Positions 13,008-18,896 of a DNA stretch of 18,896 nt are shown here, in pieces. A program made the position numbers and the translations under genes. Numbering within the stretch: the first letter of the stretch is position 1; each line of letters starts with the position of its first letter. The notes below the pieces were generated by a model. That model was given only the letters and a program-made list of their open reading frames with translations. It made no database searches and was not told where the DNA came from. The stretch comes from Ruminococcaceae bacterium UBA5397 (GTDB taxonomy: Bacteria; Bacillota; Clostridia; Oscillospirales; Acutalibacteraceae): NCBI GenBank assembly GCA_002411615.1, contig DHOF01000084.1, forward strand, positions 1,451 to 20,346. The letters are read 5' to 3'.

Positions 13008-15587
13008 ATGAAACAGACATTTGACGTTACTGGGATGACCTGTGCTGCTTGTCAAGCGCATGTGGAAAAAGCAGTCAGCCGGTTGCCTGGAGTAGAAAAA
13101 TGCAATGTGAACCTTCTTTCCGGCAAAATGGAGGTCACTTATAAAGAGCAGGAACTCAATGATGAAACGATTTGTAAAGCCGTGGAAAAAGGTGGATATG
13201 GAGCTTCTCCGATCGTAAAAGAGGAAGAGAAAAAAGCAAAACCACAGGAATCCATCAAAAAACGTTCCGCTTCTGAATTAAAAGAAATGAAGCACCGGCT
13301 TTTGTGGTCGTTTGTGTTTTTTGTTCCGCTGTTTTACCTTTCTATGGGACATATGGCGGGACTTCCGCTGCCGGGCTTTTTAAATGGCTACGAGAATTCA
13401 GTTAGCTACGGTATGGCGCAGCTTTTGCTCACATTGCCGATCATGTATTTCAATCGGGTTTATTATCAGCGGGGATTTCGTTCCCTATGGCATCGCGCGC
13501 CGAATATGGATACGTTGATTGCAGTAGGCAGTACGGCGGCTGTGGTGTATGGCATTTTTGCAATCTGCCGAATGGGATATGGATTGGGGATTTCTGACAG
13601 TGCTCTTGTAATGCGCTATCATATGGATCTCTATTTTGAATCGGCGGGAACTATTTTGACATTAATTACGGTTGGAAAATATCTAGAGACCCGCTCCCGG
13701 GGGAAAACGGGGGAAGCCGTAGAAAAGCTGATGGACTTGCGTCCGCAGACAGCTGTTCTTTTTGAAGACGGAAAAGAAAGAACGATTCCGCTGGAGCAGG
13801 TGAAAGAGAGCGACCTGCTGATTGTTAAGCCCGGAGCAAGAATTCCAGTAGATGGTGAAGTTACAGAAGGAACTTCGGCTGTGGATCAAAGTGCGCTGAC
13901 CGGAGAGAGCATTCCAGTAGAAAAGCATCCGGGAGATTCTTTGATTGCCGCTTCGGTAAACGGTTCCGGACGACTCATTTTTCGTGCAACTCGTGTAGGC
14001 GAAGATACAACGCTCAGCCAGATTATCCATTTAGTAGAGGAAGCGGGCAGTTCCAAAGCGCCGATTGCAAAATTAGCGGATCAAATCAGCGCTGTCTTTG
14101 TGCCGATCGTAATTTTGATAGCGGTAATTGCGGCATCTTTTTGGCTGCTTTCCGGACAAACACCGGAGTTTGCTCTTTCAATCGGAATCGCGGTATTGGT
14201 GATTTCCTGCCCCTGCGCATTGGGATTGGCAACACCGGTTGCAATTATGGTGGGAACCGGACGAGGTGCACAGCTTGGTGTTCTCTATAAAAATGCCGAG
14301 GCGCTGGAACATGCACATTCGGTGGATACCGTCGTTCTTGATAAAACGGGAACAATTACCAGAGGAAAACCGGAAATTACGGACCTCTTGGTGGATTCAA
14401 AGCAAAATTTATCGGAAGAGGAATTCCTAAAATTAGCAGCTTCTTTGGAGCAAAGCAGTGAACATCCTCTGGCACAGGCAATTTTAAGAAAAGCGGAAGA
14501 GCAGAAAATTTCACTGACTTCGCCGGAAACATTTGAAGCGGTTCCGGGCAGAGGGCTTCGCGCACGGCTCAATGGAATTGATTGTCTTGCAGGAACGTCG
14601 GACTTCTTAGAAGGGGAAGGCGTTTCTTGTGAAAATCTGAAATCAAAGGCGGAGGCTTTTGCAGAGCAAGGAAAGACACCGCTCTATTTTGCGAAAAATG
14701 GTCAGTTGTTAGGATTGATCGCGGCAGCCGATCTTCCGAAAGAAAGTAGTCTTAAAGCAATTCGTACAATGCAGGAAATGGGACTTAAGGTTGTCATGCT
14801 CACCGGAGACCATCGAAAAACAGCAGAAGCTGTACGGAAGAGCCTTGGGATTGATCAGGCGGTGGCGGAGGTTTTGCCGCAGGACAAAGAACGCGAAATC
14901 CGCAAGCTGCAGGAAGAAGGCAGAAAGGTCGCCATGGTAGGCGACGGAATCAATGATGCGCCGGCGCTTGCCCGTGCCGACGTCGGAATTGCCATCGGTG
15001 CAGGGACGGATATTGCAATCGAAAGCGCCGATGTGGTTCTTATGAAGAGCGATTTGATGGATGCCGTTACCGCGATTGAACTTTCCCGTGCGGTAATCCG
15101 CAATATTCATATAAACTTGTTTTGGGCGTTCTTTTATAATGCAATTGGAATTCCGCTGGCGGCGGGTGTGTTCTATCCGCTTCTCGGCTGGACTTTGAAT
15201 CCAATGTTTGGAGCGGCAGCCATGAGCCTGAGCAGCGTTTGTGTAGTGAGCAATGCATTGCGTCTGCGCTTTTTTCATCCAAAAGAACAGACCAATCCGA
15301 TTAAACAAATAACAGCAGAAAAATCCGTTTCTAAGGATTTTGAAAAAACAAATGAAGGAGAGCAACCCGAAATGAAAAAAGTAATTGCAGTAGAAGGTAT
15401 GATGTGTGCGCATTGCCAGGCACATGTGAAAGAAGCACTGGAAAAGGTACCGGGAGTAGAAAAAGCAGAGGTCAGCCTGGAAAATAAAAATGCTGTTTTA
15501 ACTCTGAAGGAGGAAGTCTCAGATGCGGCTTTGCAGGAAGCCGTCAAAGAAGCAGGGTACGAGCCCGGAAAAGTAGAGGCTGACTGA
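13008..15587 (+). CDS. copA: Copper-exporting P1B-type ATPase CopA with N- and C-terminal HMA domains
   Basis: An 859-residue membrane ATPase that pumps Cu(I) out of the cell. An N-terminal HMA domain has GMTCAAC (Cys12, Cys15). The A domain carries TGES, and the transport motif SCPCALG holds Cys401 and Cys403. The phosphorylated residue is Asp445 in DKTGT, followed by the SEHP motif, TGDH and VGDGINDAPA. The last two helices carry FYNAIG and MSLSS, completing the Cu(I) signature. After a charged linker a second HMA domain follows (from about residue 789, GMMCAHC with Cys796 and Cys799), resembling a fused CopZ chaperone. I chose ATG 13008, with GGAGG five bases ahead, over TTG 12996, which lies across that site. 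The stop overlaps csoR by one base. Confidence 0.96.
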   Translation: MKQTFDVTGMTCAACQAHVEKAVSRLPGVEKCNVNLLSGKMEVTYKEQELNDETICKAVEKGGYGASPIVKEEEKKAKPQESIKKRSASELKEMKHRLLWSFVFFVPLFYLSMGHMAGLPLPGFLNGYENSVSYGMAQLLLTLPIMYFNRVYYQRGFRSLWHRAPNMDTLIAVGSTAAVVYGIFAICRMGYGLGISDSALVMRYHMDLYFESAGTILTLITVGKYLETRSRGKTGEAVEKLMDLRPQTAVLFEDGKERTIPLEQVKESDLLIVKPGARIPVDGEVTEGTSAVDQSALTGESIPVEKHPGDSLIAASVNGSGRLIFRATRVGEDTTLSQIIHLVEEAGSSKAPIAKLADQISAVFVPIVILIAVIAASFWLLSGQTPEFALSIGIAVLVISCPCALGLATPVAIMVGTGRGAQLGVLYKNAEALEHAHSVDTVVLDKTGTITRGKPEITDLLVDSKQNLSEEEFLKLAASLEQSSEHPLAQAILRKAEEQKISLTSPETFEAVPGRGLRARLNGIDCLAGTSDFLEGEGVSCENLKSKAEAFAEQGKTPLYFAKNGQLLGLIAAADLPKESSLKAIRTMQEMGLKVVMLTGDHRKTAEAVRKSLGIDQAVAEVLPQDKEREIRKLQEEGRKVAMVGDGINDAPALARADVGIAIGAGTDIAIESADVVLMKSDLMDAVTAIELSRAVIRNIHINLFWAFFYNAIGIPLAAGVFYPLLGWTLNPMFGAAAMSLSSVCVVSNALRLRFFHPKEQTNPIKQITAEKSVSKDFEKTNEGEQPEMKKVIAVEGMMCAHCQAHVKEALEKVPGVEKAEVSLENKNAVLTLKEEVSDAALQEAVKEAGYEPGKVEAD
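15354..15374 (+). promoter_or_regulatory. Internal ribosome binding site and ATG inside copA (possible CopZ start)
   Basis: GAAGGAGAG (15354-15362) followed by an in-frame ATG at 15372 lies exactly at the start of the C-terminal HMA domain. Initiation here would give a 71-residue, CopZ-sized copper chaperone ending at 15587. The spacing (9-11 bases) is acceptable. Whether it is used cannot be told from sequence. Confidence 0.45.
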
Positions 15588-15850
15588 TGCAGGCAGATCC
15601 AAAGGTAATCAATCGCCTTCTAAAGACCGCAATGGGACAGCTGCAGGGTGTACAGAAGATGGTGGAAGAAGATCGTTACTGCATCGATATTTCCAATCAG
15701 CTGCTGGCTGTGACGGCAATTTTGCAGAAAGCCAATAAAGAAATTATTCGTGCACATATGCGCGGATGTGTAAGAGAAGCTTTTGAAAGTGGTGACCCCG
15801 AAGCTAAAATTGATGAACTTTTAAAAGTGTTTGATAAGATGACGAAATAA
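15587..15850 (+). CDS. csoR: CsoR-family copper-sensing transcriptional repressor
   Basis: An 87-residue, all-helical DNA-binding repressor (DUF156/CsoR family) that releases DNA on binding Cu(I). The ligand set is present as Cys32 (RYCIDI), His57 and Cys61 (HMRGC), the Cu(I) Cys-His-Cys triad of CsoR rather than the RcnR or FrmR pattern. The ATG overlaps the copA stop by one base (TGATG), indicating translational coupling; the upstream GAGG is only a modest binding site. Its likely operator is the G/C-run repeat at 12949-12970, making a copper-induced feedback loop. A strong terminator follows. Confidence 0.94.
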   Translation: MQADPKVINRLLKTAMGQLQGVQKMVEEDRYCIDISNQLLAVTAILQKANKEIIRAHMRGCVREAFESGDPEAKIDELLKVFDKMTK

Positions 15851-15852
15851 AA

Positions 15853-15900
15853 AGAGCCGCAGAACCATCTTTATTATGGTTTTGCGGTTCTTTTATTTTT
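15853..15900 (+). terminator. Intrinsic terminator of the copA-csoR operon
   Basis: A 16-bp stem (15853-15868 with 15876-15891, two G-T wobbles) with loop CTTTATT, followed by a T-rich tail to 15900. Confidence 0.93.
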
Positions 15901-15924
15901 ATTAAAAAAAACCGAGGGAAAAGA

Positions 15925-15954
15925 TTGCTTCACATACTCCTTTTATGCTAGAAT
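15925..15954 (+). promoter_or_regulatory. Sigma-A-type promoter for the AEC transporter
   Basis: A -35 box TTGCTT (15925-15930), an 18-base spacer and a -10 box TAGAAT (15949-15954) extended by TG at 15946-15947. The leader of about 65 bases contains ATATAT-CGTT-ATATAT (15966-15981), a possible but unproven operator. Confidence 0.65.
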
Positions 15955-16026
15955 TTATCCATATCATATATCGTTATATATTTTGAATACATAAAGATTT
16001 TGTTGAATAAAAAGGGAGATGTGTGG

Positions 16027-16944
16027 GTGGATATCGGTCAATTATTCAGTCTGCAGGGGTCGTTGTTCCTGATGATCCTGCTTGGATTGTTCCTTAAGAA
16101 AACAGGAATCATCGATGATAACGGGGTGCGCTGCCTAACAGATCTTTGTATGGATGTGATTATTCCATGCAATACGATTAAATCTTGTTTGGTGGATTTT
16201 GATACGGCTGAAATACAGGCTTGTTGGTGGATCCTTCTTGTCAGTGTACTGATGCAGTTCGTCGGGATTATCCTTAACCATTTCCTTTTTAACCGCTTTA
16301 ATGAGCAGCAGAAAAAAGTCCTTCAATACTGCACGATCGTTCCAAACGGAGCGTTTTTAGGGAATCCAGTGGCCGAAGGAATTTATGGGAATATCGGATT
16401 GCTTTATTCTTCTATTTTTCTAATTCCACAACGCATGGTGATTTGGTCGGTCGGCACTTCTTATTTTGTCTCAGGGGAGACTACAGACCGTAAAAAAGTC
16501 ATTCGAAATGTGCTGACTCATCCGTGTCTGGTTGCTGTTTACATAGGGCTGCTGATCATGGTGACAAAAATACAGCTGCCCGCATTTATGACTTTAACGA
16601 TTAAAAGCATCGGAAACTGCAATTCTGCAATCACGATGATGATTGTAGGGACCATTCTTGCTGATGTAAAATTTTCTACCATTATTAATAAATCAACGCT
16701 CTTTATCAGCCTTCTGCGTCTGGTACTGCTGCCTTTGGTCGCGTTTGGGCTCAGTACTGTCTGCGGACTGGAACATGCAGCTGCCGGCGTTTGCGTCATC
16801 ATGGTCGGTATGCCGGCGGGCGCTACGGCTGCTATCTTTGCGGCGCGTTATAACAGTGATGCACCGTTTGCAACAAGGTGTGTGGTGCTTTCTACTTTGT
16901 TGTCTATGATTACAATTCCAATTTGGTGTTATCTGATCGGCTAA
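16027..16944 (+). CDS. AEC-family (auxin efflux carrier-like) transporter
   Basis: A 305-residue inner-membrane carrier with about ten hydrophobic helices, the usual size and layout of bacterial AEC (PF03547) proteins, which carry malate or other small organic acids. Family-like features include the VPNGAFLGNPV stretch near residue 100 and GMPAGATAAIFAARY near residue 265. The start is probably GTG at 16027, eight bases after GGGAG (16014-16018). A TTG at 16000 heads the longer ORF but has no binding site and would swallow this one. It has its own promoter and no partner gene. Substrate unknown. Confidence 0.88.
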   Translation: MDIGQLFSLQGSLFLMILLGLFLKKTGIIDDNGVRCLTDLCMDVIIPCNTIKSCLVDFDTAEIQACWWILLVSVLMQFVGIILNHFLFNRFNEQQKKVLQYCTIVPNGAFLGNPVAEGIYGNIGLLYSSIFLIPQRMVIWSVGTSYFVSGETTDRKKVIRNVLTHPCLVAVYIGLLIMVTKIQLPAFMTLTIKSIGNCNSAITMMIVGTILADVKFSTIINKSTLFISLLRLVLLPLVAFGLSTVCGLEHAAAGVCVIMVGMPAGATAAIFAARYNSDAPFATRCVVLSTLLSMITIPIWCYLIG

Positions 16945-16964
16945 AACAGGATATCATTCAGTTC

Positions 16965-17012
16965 GCCGCTTTTAAAAGACTGACTTAAGTGATGTCTTTG
17001 AGAGCGGCATCT
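16965..17012 (+). terminator. Possible terminator hairpin between convergent AEC and fetB
   Basis: GCCGCT (16965-16970) pairs with AGCGGC (17003-17008). An inner AAAGAC/GTCTTT pair lies inside, and a short ATCTTTT run follows. The hairpin is long and imperfect and covers the last bases of fetB, so it is only a fair candidate. Confidence 0.4.
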
Positions 17013-17770
17013 TTTGTAAAGAATGACTGATAGCCGATGGTGACGAGCAGAACGCAGGCAAGTGCGGTACAGCCTAAAATTGCCAGCATAATCCCAATTT
17101 GGTACTTGATAGCGGTCATCGGAAAGGTACCGGAAAGAATTTGTCCGGTCATCATCCCTGGCAGAGAGACAACGCCCATGGTAAGCATATTCGTCATATT
17201 TGGAAGAATGGCACTGTCAAAGGCATCATTGACGATCTTGTGAGTTGCAGCTTTTGGGGTAGACCCCAGCATCAGGGAATTTTCAATCATTTCTCGGTTT
17301 TCTTCAATCCCGCTTCTCAGCTTATTTGCACCGAGTGCGAGCCCCGTCATGGTGTTGCCGATAATCATGCCGGAGATCGGAATACAGTATTGTGGGTTAA
17401 ACCACGGAGTGACTCGCAATACCGCCAACAGAAAAACAAGTGCCGTAACAACATACGAAACAACTAAGCAGATGCCAATTAACTGCCGCAAGGATTTTGG
17501 CAGGCTTTTGGAGACTCGGCGGCAGGCAGTCCGAATTGCAAAGGCTAACATAATGAAAAGCATAAGACTGGTTAGCCACCAGCTTGGATGGTCGAAAACG
17601 TACATCAAAACGAATCCCATCAGTGTTAGCTGAACAGTCATGCGCACGGTGGCAGTGAGGATAAACTTTTCTCTTCCGATCCCCCGCGCTTTAGAGAGGA
17701 CAAGCAGCAGAAGGACAAAAACGTATGCGATTGCAAGATTCCAGATCGGCAGGTCCATAATAGCGTTCAT
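16985..17770 (-). CDS. fetB: FetB/UPF0014-family ABC transporter permease
   Basis: A 261-residue membrane protein with about six to seven hydrophobic segments, of the UPF0014 (YbbM/FetB) family. In E. coli FetAB exports iron and helps survive peroxide stress; transfer of that role here is by family. Recognisable stretches are TATVRMTVQLTLMGFVL near residue 40, the GMIIGNTMTG motif near residue 138, and VSLPGMMTGQILSG near residue 205. A GGAGGAG site lies eight bases before the ATG at 17770, and the start overlaps the fetA stop by four bases. It is convergent with the AEC gene. Confidence 0.92.
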   Translation of the reverse strand: MNAIMDLPIWNLAIAYVFVLLLLVLSKARGIGREKFILTATVRMTVQLTLMGFVLMYVFDHPSWWLTSLMLFIMLAFAIRTACRRVSKSLPKSLRQLIGICLVVSYVVTALVFLLAVLRVTPWFNPQYCIPISGMIIGNTMTGLALGANKLRSGIEENREMIENSLMLGSTPKAATHKIVNDAFDSAILPNMTNMLTMGVVSLPGMMTGQILSGTFPMTAIKYQIGIMLAILGCTALACVLLVTIGYQSFFTKDAALKDIT

Positions 17771-18402
17771 ATACTTTCTCCTCCTCTTATTTTTCCGCTT
17801 TTCAGCGTGACAATATCTTCTGGGAACATAGAGGAAACCTGGTTTGAATGGGTAATCAAAATGAGCTGACGTCCTTTTTCCCGTACAAATTCTGCCAGAT
17901 TTTTGGTCATTTGATATTCCATCTCAGGATCGAGTGCTGCAGAGGGCTCGTCCATCAGATAAGTTTCAGCATTCATTAAAAGAATGCGCGCCATACAGAG
18001 GCGCTGCTTTTCTCCGCCGGAAAGCTTATTGCAGGAGTCACTGAGCGATTTTGGAAGCCCTACTTTTTCCAATGCACCCTGCAGAAGATTGTGCGGTGCG
18101 TCTTCGTCTTCGGAGAAACGGCGTCCGATTTGAAGGTTGTCTTCAATCGTACCGGGATAAAGAATTGGAGTTTGGCCAAGCATGACGACTTTTCGGCGTA
18201 GTTTTACAGCATCAATTTCGGTGAGTGATACCTTGTTATAAAAAATGTTGCCGGCAGTTGGCAGATACATTTTGTTGAGCAGCCGCAAAAGGGTAGTCTT
18301 TCCGCTGCCGGAAGGCCCCACAATGCAGGTGATTTGTCGGTCAAATGTAAAATTCGGAATCTGGAGAATGGTTTTATAGCGTACTTGTTCCAACTTAAAC
18401 AA
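17767..18402 (-). CDS. fetA: FetA-type ABC transporter ATP-binding protein
   Basis: A 211-residue ATPase that powers the FetB permease at the inner face of the membrane. Walker A is GPSGSGKTT, the Q-loop is in VVMLGQTPIL, the signature is LSGGEKQR, Walker B is TYLMDEPSAALD, and the H-loop is ILITHS. The ORF runs upstream to 18582, but that extension contains the promoter and no homology I recognise. AGGAGGG lies eight bases ahead of a TTG at 18402, which gives a start (TTG-Phe-Lys-Leu-Glu) and length typical of FetA (E. coli about 225 residues). The order fetA-fetB with overlapping ends is the same as in E. coli. Confidence 0.9.
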   Translation of the reverse strand: MFKLEQVRYKTILQIPNFTFDRQITCIVGPSGSGKTTLLRLLNKMYLPTAGNIFYNKVSLTEIDAVKLRRKVVMLGQTPILYPGTIEDNLQIGRRFSEDEDAPHNLLQGALEKVGLPKSLSDSCNKLSGGEKQRLCMARILLMNAETYLMDEPSAALDPEMEYQMTKNLAEFVREKGRQLILITHSNQVSSMFPEDIVTLKSGKIRGGESI

Positions 18403-18438
18403 AGAAAAGTCCCTCCTCTTTTTTAGCAAACTGCCTTT

Positions 18439-18467
18439 ATTGTAATCTGCTGCGCAAAGCTGTGCAA
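18439..18467 (-). promoter_or_regulatory. Sigma-A-type promoter for fetAB
   Basis: On the minus strand: -35 box TTGCAC (18467-18462), a 17-base spacer and -10 box TACAAT (18444-18439). The expected start near 18432 leaves a leader of about 30 bases. It confirms that the long upstream ORF extension of fetA is not coding. Confidence 0.75.
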
Positions 18468-18541
18468 TAGAATCTTTGTAAAACCATTGAATATTTTGTT
18501 TTATTAGTAAGAAAAAAATTTTATTTGGGACAAGATAAGAA

Positions 18542-18570
18542 TTGACATTTCCGAAAGCTATCGCTATACT
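18542..18570 (+). promoter_or_regulatory. Consensus promoter of the riboswitch leader
   Basis: A perfect -35 box TTGACA (18542-18547), a 17-base spacer and a -10 box TATACT (18565-18570): the best promoter in the window. Transcription should begin near 18577, just before the riboswitch P1 helix. Confidence 0.88.
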
Positions 18571-18582
18571 AAAAATAGTCAC

Positions 18583-18673
18583 AAAAAGGGAGTAGTTGAA
18601 AACGCATTTGTCAACATCACGATCTTTTAAAAGGTCTGGCGATGCGTGCCGATATTCGGTAACAAGACTTTTC
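18583..18673 (+). ncRNA. Probable yybP-ykoY (Mn2+) riboswitch aptamer
   Basis: The leader shows the family's hallmark ends. A P1 helix forms from AAAAG (18584-18588) with CTTTT (18668-18672). GGAGTAG follows the 5' strand directly, and AACAAGA lies directly before the 3' strand. Between them are GTTGA...TCAAC pairing, the conserved-looking GTCAACAT, and a hairpin CCGATATTCGG. This matches what I recall of the yybP-ykoY consensus (AAAGGGGAGUAG ... AGCAAGACCUUU), a Mn2+ sensor. The 3' strand of P1 is also the 5' arm of the terminator, so ligand binding should favour readthrough (an ON switch). A covariance-model search is the deciding test; the ligand is by family. Confidence 0.75.
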
Positions 18674-18722
18674 GGAGGCTGTCCAAGATCGCAGTGGGCA
18701 GATTTTCCGAAAAGTCTTTTTT
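18664..18722 (+). terminator. Riboswitch expression-platform terminator
   Basis: A perfect 13-bp stem (18664-18676 with 18706-18718) with an inner CTGTCC/GGGCAG helix, ending in a T run to 18722. Its 5' arm contains the bases that form the 3' side of riboswitch P1, so the two structures exclude each other. Confidence 0.9.
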
Positions 18723-18767
18723 GTTTATATTCCCCTTTGAGAGCAAGAAAAAGGAGCGTAGATTTTT

Positions 18768-18896
18768 GTGGGAGATTTTTCGTTTTTAGTCAAAGGAATT
18801 CTCAGTGTTACTCCACAGCAATTTATCATGTGGGTGATCGGCGGTGTTCTGATCTGGCTTGCCATTAAAAAAGATTTTGAGCCGGCTTTGCTGCTG
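18768..18896 (+). CDS. Na+-translocating decarboxylase beta subunit (OadB/GcdB-like), 5' end only
   Basis: The first 43 codons of a membrane protein cut off by the window end. A short N-terminal part leads to FIMWVIGGVLIWLAIKKDFE and PALLL, which matches the opening of OadB/GcdB/MmdB beta subunits (normally LAIKKxxEPLLLxPIGFG). These multi-helix proteins couple decarboxylation of oxaloacetate, glutaconyl-CoA or methylmalonyl-CoA to Na+ export. The start is probably GTG 18768, eleven bases after AAGGAG. It is the only gene behind the riboswitch that can be seen. Which decarboxylase it serves cannot be told here. Confidence 0.72.
   Translation, partial: MGDFSFLVKGILSVTPQQFIMWVIGGVLIWLAIKKDFEPALLL

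Noticed and set aside
14709..15425. A 238-residue minus-strand ORF opposite copA
   Set aside because: It is a shadow of a high-quality copA frame; no recognisable domain, no promoter or binding site.
18403..18582. N-terminal 60-residue extension of FetA
   Set aside because: It covers the fetAB promoter, and AGGAGGG precedes the TTG at 18402, which gives the usual FetA length.
18637..18650. A GGCGATGCGTGCC stretch suggesting a fluoride (crcB) riboswitch
   Set aside because: The fluoride aptamer's following conserved bases are missing, whereas the flanking GGAGTAG and AACAAGA fit yybP-ykoY.
18583..18722. A Na+-sensing riboswitch, suggested by the Na+-pump gene downstream
   Set aside because: I cannot match the leader to that class from memory, and the yybP-ykoY signature is specific. 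Not fully excluded; a covariance search would settle it.
18596..18868. A 90-residue plus-strand ORF (TTG start) over the leader region
   Set aside because: It spans the riboswitch aptamer and terminator, its start lies inside the conserved GGAGTAG region, and the OadB-like gene uses another frame at its end.

Overview
The window looks like chromosomal sequence from a low-to-moderate-GC, Gram-positive anaerobe of the class Clostridia, most like the Oscillospiraceae/Ruminococcaceae type. This is inferred from AGGAGG-type ribosome binding sites, frequent GTG/TTG starts, intrinsic terminators and family content (copA-csoR, split ThrE pair, Cof-type HAD proteins, Na+-decarboxylase beta subunit). 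I see no phage, transposon, CRISPR or plasmid genes; it reads as ordinary backbone with small functional clusters.

Positions 1-150 are the tail of an rRNA operon: the probable 3' end of a 5S rRNA, tRNA-Asn(GUU) and a terminator. A promoter at about 207-235 then starts a long same-strand block: a DEAD-box RNA helicase, an alpha/beta hydrolase, an HxxxDG acyltransferase, a zinc-ribbon membrane protein, the two halves of a ThrE-type exporter, and mutY. Junctions from the hydrolase onward are very short or overlapping (38, 4 and 4 bases of overlap), so much of the block is probably one operon. An NYN/OST-HTH protein and a membrane-anchored polysaccharide deacetylase follow, closed by a bidirectional terminator near 9.2 kb.

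From 9.2 to 12.9 kb come two divergent HAD phosphatases, each with a near-consensus promoter, and a lone glycogen branching enzyme (glgB). From 12.9 to 15.9 kb lies a complete copper-efflux operon: a promoter with a CsoR-type operator on its start site, copA, and csoR as the last gene. CopA has a metal-binding domain at each end. The C-terminal one looks like a fused CopZ and is preceded by an in-frame ribosome binding site and ATG.

An AEC-family carrier (16.0-16.9 kb) converges on fetB-fetA, a FetAB-type metal exporter on the minus strand. Divergent from fetA, a consensus promoter drives a 5' leader that matches the yybP-ykoY (Mn2+) riboswitch, with an overlapping terminator. It precedes a gene, cut by the window end, for an OadB/GcdB-type Na+-translocating decarboxylase beta subunit. 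The right-hand 6 kb is therefore rich in metal-ion control: Cu efflux, probable Fe efflux and a probable Mn-sensing RNA.

The points I would follow first are the riboswitch-OadB pairing, the possible two-product copA, and the esterase/acyltransferase/zinc-ribbon membrane protein trio, whose substrate is unknown to me.
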